DNA of 46,353 nucleotides, taken from the IMG/VR virus record IMGVR_UViG_3300027754_000159, positions 1-46,353 of that record; one strand, written 5' to 3'. Below the pieces are notes generated by a model. It searched no databases and was not told the DNA's origin. It saw only the letters and a program-made list of their open reading frames with translations. Below are positions 43,868 through 46,353 of the stretch, piece after piece. The stretch comes from a virus. The translations under genes and the position numbers were made by a program. Each line of letters begins with the position of its first letter. Position 1 is the stretch's first letter.

Positions 43868-44320
43868 ATGATAGAAACATTAACATTGGAAAATTGGATT
43901 GACAACTACCTAATCAATTCAGAAATAGTTTACAGTATTGAGGATAAAGACCACTATGAAATTTATTTTTTAAATAAAAACGGTATACCTTTTTTTGAAA
44001 TTAAAAAATTCAATTCAATTGAATTTGGTGTGGACACAACTATTGAACATGAATATTTAAATAAATTCTTAAAAATTAACACTAAAAAAGAATTTACCAT
44101 AAATGAGGGTAAAACCATTAGTTTTAGTAAAAAACTTATAGAATCTTATAATAGGGTTTACGGTACTACTATTGGTCTGAAATTAAAATACTCTAACTCG
44201 GCATACTACGGTATGCATAGAGAATTACCAGAATGGGCAAGATTACAAAACATCAATATAATTAAATCTGAAAAAGATAAATCTATTGTATTAGAAGAAA
44301 TTAAAAATAAATTAAAATAA
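43868..44320 (+). CDS. Uncharacterised protein of the rightward cassette (150 aa)
   Basis: A TTG at 43847 would extend the frame but would overlap the predicted -7 box; the ATG at 43868 is chosen. The protein is an alpha/beta protein with 'LENWIDNYLINSEIVYSIED', then paired strands ('HYEIYFLNKNGIPFFEIKKF') and a helical C-terminus ending 'VLEEIKNKLK'. No signal peptide and no recognised family. It stands one base before the metallopeptidase start, so the two are probably made together and may act together. Confidence 0.78.
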   Translation: MIETLTLENWIDNYLINSEIVYSIEDKDHYEIYFLNKNGIPFFEIKKFNSIEFGVDTTIEHEYLNKFLKINTKKEFTINEGKTISFSKKLIESYNRVYGTTIGLKLKYSNSAYYGMHRELPEWARLQNINIIKSEKDKSIVLEEIKNKLK

Positions 44321-44321
44321 T

Positions 44322-45326
44322 ATGAAAATGACACAAGATAAACTAAATAGATTAACAGAAGTTCTTTCAGTACCGACACATTCACAAAATGAGGCTTTAA
44401 TGATTGAGTATTTACAAAAAGTTTTAACAGAAAAAGGGTATGAACATTATACAGATACTCACGGTAATATCTATGTAACAAAAGGTTTTACCAGAAATTT
44501 CCCTTGTTTCATCGCACATACTGATACTGTACATAAAGTTAACAAAAACTTAACTGTATTACAGGAAGAGATAGATGGTGAAGTAACTTTAAGAGGTATT
44601 GATAAGGAATCTAAAAGACCTTTAGGTATTGGTGGTGATGATAAGTGTGGTATTTATTTAGCTCTTGAAATGTTAGATACATTACCTAATGTAAAGATAG
44701 CTTTCTTTGTATCTGAAGAAATTGGGTGTAAAGGTAGTATGTACGCAGACCCAAAATTCTTTGAAAACGTTGGTTATGTAATTCAATATGATTCTCCAGG
44801 TGGTGACTCTATGAGTTTAACATTAATGGGGCGTTATTTATTTAACCAAAAATCAGAATTTGCTGACAAAGTAACAGATTTAATTACCGAACACGGTATC
44901 ACTGATTGGGCTTACCATCCTTATACAGATGTTTGGCAAATCATGGAAAAATTTAACATAGCTTGTTTAAACTTAGCGGCTGGTTATTACAAATATCACA
45001 CTGACAACGAATATGTTATAGTTGACGATGTTCAAAATGGTTATAACTTAGGTTTGAAACTTGTTGAAATTCTTGGTGAGAACAGTTATAAAAACTATAA
45101 AGAAGATAAAAAACACACTTATTCAACATACTGGGGTGGAGAAACAAAGGTATACAATCCAGCCAAATCTAATAACTTATTAGTAGAGGGTGCTAAAGAT
45201 GAAACTGACGGTGATGATATCTTTAATAACGGTGAATATGTTTGTACTGACCGTGGTCGTAAAGATTATGGGTATGGACCTTATTACAGTAGAAGTGAAC
45301 AATGGGATGAAGATTATGATTGGTAA
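44322..45326 (+). CDS. M20/M42-type zinc metallopeptidase (334 aa)
   Basis: Predicted two-zinc aminopeptidase or carboxypeptidase. Ligands and catalytic residues of the clan appear in order: H66-x-D68 in 'IAHTDTVH', D106 in 'GGDDKCG', E132-E133 in 'SEEIGCKG', D157 in 'QYDSPGG' and H226 in 'YKYHTDNEY'. The opening 'LNRLTEVLSVPTHSQNE' is typical of peptidase T/M20 proteins. There is no signal peptide, so it would work in the cytoplasm. The C-terminal ~70 residues are acidic and Tyr-rich ('DYGYGPYYSRSEQWDEDYDW'). The gene ends at a terminator. Such a peptidase is not part of phage assembly; it may recycle host peptides or disarm a host factor. Confidence 0.88.
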   Translation: MKMTQDKLNRLTEVLSVPTHSQNEALMIEYLQKVLTEKGYEHYTDTHGNIYVTKGFTRNFPCFIAHTDTVHKVNKNLTVLQEEIDGEVTLRGIDKESKRPLGIGGDDKCGIYLALEMLDTLPNVKIAFFVSEEIGCKGSMYADPKFFENVGYVIQYDSPGGDSMSLTLMGRYLFNQKSEFADKVTDLITEHGITDWAYHPYTDVWQIMEKFNIACLNLAAGYYKYHTDNEYVIVDDVQNGYNLGLKLVEILGENSYKNYKEDKKHTYSTYWGGETKVYNPAKSNNLLVEGAKDETDGDDIFNNGEYVCTDRGRKDYGYGPYYSRSEQWDEDYDW

Positions 45327-45330
45327 AAGA

Positions 45331-45356
45331 AAAGGGACTTAATAGTCCCTTTTTTA
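45331..45356. terminator. Bidirectional terminator between convergent genes
   Basis: Stem AAAGGGACT (45331-45339) / AGTCCCTTT (45344-45352) with loop TAAT and T-runs on both strands. It lies 4 nt after the peptidase stop and overlaps the stop of the leftward gene at 45354. Confidence 0.92.
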
Positions 45357-45830
45357 TTTTAATTTAACATCATGTTCAACACCCGATTCGTCATAATAAC
45401 TAATTTCTACTTGGTATAATATAGCTGGGTAGTCTTGACCCAAATAATAGTCTGACATATCTTTTGGAGTACCATAATTATCATCTTCATCATACGAGGA
45501 AATACTCAAACCAATGCTTTTAACTATTCTATCAACATCTTGCCATCTACTAATATCTTCATTTTCCCTACTTAATAAAGTGCTGTAAAATTTACAAACA
45601 TTTATAAAAGTTTGAAAGGATTCGTTATTATCTGATTTGAAATGATATTCTTCTCTTAAAGTTCTATCACCATCATCCCAAGTTGAATTAATAATAAACA
45701 TATTTTTGATTGCTGGCCTATTTCTTAAACCAATAACCTCAAAAGGTAATTCAGTATTAGCAAAATCATTACTTACGGAATCAAACCATTCTTCAGATTC
45801 TTTTAATATTTTTTTTATGTTATTCCTCAT
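45354..45830 (-). CDS. Uncharacterised protein with capsid-targeting-like leader (158 aa)
   Basis: A longer reading begins at TTG 45851, but the ATG at 45830 gives the leader 'MRNNIKKILKESEEWFD', closely matching its upstream neighbour 'MRKILKE'-type start ('MKDRIRKILKETEDEFD'), and is chosen. It overlaps the upstream gene by 11 nt. After the leader the protein is a soluble acidic alpha/beta protein ('FEVIGLRNRPAIKNMFIINS', 'EISYYDESG'). T4 internal head proteins carry short N-terminal targeting peptides cut by the prohead protease after L/I-x-E; the leader here contains L-K-E. Packaging into the capsid is inference. Confidence 0.75.
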   Translation of the reverse strand: MRNNIKKILKESEEWFDSVSNDFANTELPFEVIGLRNRPAIKNMFIINSTWDDGDRTLREEYHFKSDNNESFQTFINVCKFYSTLLSRENEDISRWQDVDRIVKSIGLSISSYDEDDNYGTPKDMSDYYLGQDYPAILYQVEISYYDESGVEHDVKLK

Positions 45831-46323
45831 TACTATTTTCCAACTCTTCAATTCTTTCTCTTAATTCTTCAATTGTGGATTTTAAATCGTCAATCTCAGA
45901 TTCTTTTTCTGTCTCCATTTCTTCACGACCTTCTTCACGACCTCTATCAAAACCGTCATCATATGCTGATTCTTTAGCCTCATCTACTTGTTCTAGCACA
46001 TAATCATAACTATAATAATCATCACAACACCCATCACAATCACAATCTTCACGACCACTATCATAACCAGCCTCTTTCCCACTATCATAAACAGATTCGA
46101 ATTGGTCAAAAAGTTCTTTACCAACTTCTTTTAATGTATTTATATCGTGGAAACCGGCATCAACTAATGTTTGATATATAGCTAAAATGCTTGTATTATA
46201 TTCATCATCAGTTTCAGACCAACCAGATTGAATCTCTTGCTCAACTTTTGTTGTGTCAAAACCACGAGCCCAATCAAACTCGTCTTCAGTCTCTTTTAGT
46301 ATTTTTCTTATTCTATCCTTCAT
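45820..46323 (-). CDS. Acidic coiled-coil protein with capsid-targeting-like leader (167 aa)
   Basis: The ATG at 46323 overlaps the upstream partial gene by 11 nt. The leader 'MKDRIRKILKETEDEFDWA' is followed by an acidic body with a Gly/Asp repeat ('YDSGKEAGYDSGRE', 'YDDGFDRGREEGREE'), a Cys cluster 'CDCDGCC' (about residues 94-100) and a C-terminal coiled coil ('LKSTIEELRERIEELE'). No family is recognised. The Cys cluster may bind metal. The shared leader with the next gene and the coiled coil shared with the gene before it suggest a small duplicated family, perhaps of packaged or scaffold-associated proteins. Confidence 0.78.
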   Translation of the reverse strand: MKDRIRKILKETEDEFDWARGFDTTKVEQEIQSGWSETDDEYNTSILAIYQTLVDAGFHDINTLKEVGKELFDQFESVYDSGKEAGYDSGREDCDCDGCCDDYYSYDYVLEQVDEAKESAYDDGFDRGREEGREEMETEKESEIDDLKSTIEELRERIEELENSNEE

Positions 46324-46353
46324 TTAAACGACTTTCTAATTCTTCTATACGTG
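46313..46353 (-). CDS. C-terminal end of a further tandem gene (cut by window)
   Basis: The last 13 codons are visible, ending 'RIEELESRLNEG' and TAG at 46313. This resembles the coiled-coil end 'RIEELENSNEE' of the next gene. The 11-nt overlap with the next ATG (ATGAAGGATAG) repeats the layout of the following gene pair, so this is probably another copy of the same small family. Confidence 0.6.
   Translation of the reverse strand, partial: RIEELESRLNEG

Overview
The window looks like part of a T4-like contractile-tailed phage (myovirus) genome that infects a Bacteroidota host, most likely a flavobacterium. The phage call rests on a T4-type baseplate gene set (gp25-like, gp6-like, gp26-like, LysM/gp53-like, hub with wall-degrading domains), a tape-measure protein, and a T4-type replication set (gp32-like SSB, UvsX-like recombinase, RNase H/FEN nuclease, gp41-like helicase). 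The host call is inference from four things: SprB-type repeats and 'GCMDPLALNYD' repeats of the kind common in flavobacterial surface proteins, promoters resembling the Bacteroidota TTG / TAnnTTTG type, absence of Shine-Dalgarno sequences before nearly all starts, and very AT-rich DNA. No integrase, tRNA, rRNA, CRISPR array or insertion sequence was seen. Both ends of the window cut through genes.

Layout. (1) 1-14395, leftward: baseplate wedge and receptor-binding region, running from gp25-like and gp6-like through uncharacterised virion proteins to three large surface proteins. One is built of SprB-like repeats; two share a Cys-Cys module. (2) 14507-22105, leftward: replication and nucleotide module in the order SSB, UvsX, small ORF, RNase H, duplicated-domain ORF, helicase, coenzyme-B12 ribonucleotide reductase, then an HNH endonuclease and a terminator. 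(3) 22219-25291, leftward: small uncharacterised proteins and one very acidic protein. (4) 25331-43697, leftward: tail and hub module with lysozyme, a 2336-residue hub with a C-terminal M15 peptidase, LysM/gp53-like protein, a 1534-residue OmpA-like-domain protein, the tape measure, a 600-residue protein, and a gp26-like protein with a downstream overlapping frame probably reached by frameshifting. (5) 43868-45326, rightward: a two-gene cassette with its own promoter and terminator, including an M20/M42-type metallopeptidase. (6) 45354-46353, leftward: tandem genes sharing an N-terminal 'IRKILKE'-type peptide that resembles T4 capsid-targeting sequences.

How it fits together. Genes are packed with TAATG, ATGA or 7-20 nt overlaps, so they are probably translated as coupled operons. 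An identical 10-mer, TATAAATATC on the + strand (GATATTTATA on the coding strand), lies 9-15 nt before four leftward genes that head structural or uncharacterised operons. It is absent from the replication operon, which makes it a good candidate for a late-gene control element. Intrinsic terminators at about 14480, 22200, 42730 and 45340 separate the transcription units. No gene-free stretch exceeds 300 bases; the longest is 37905-38119.
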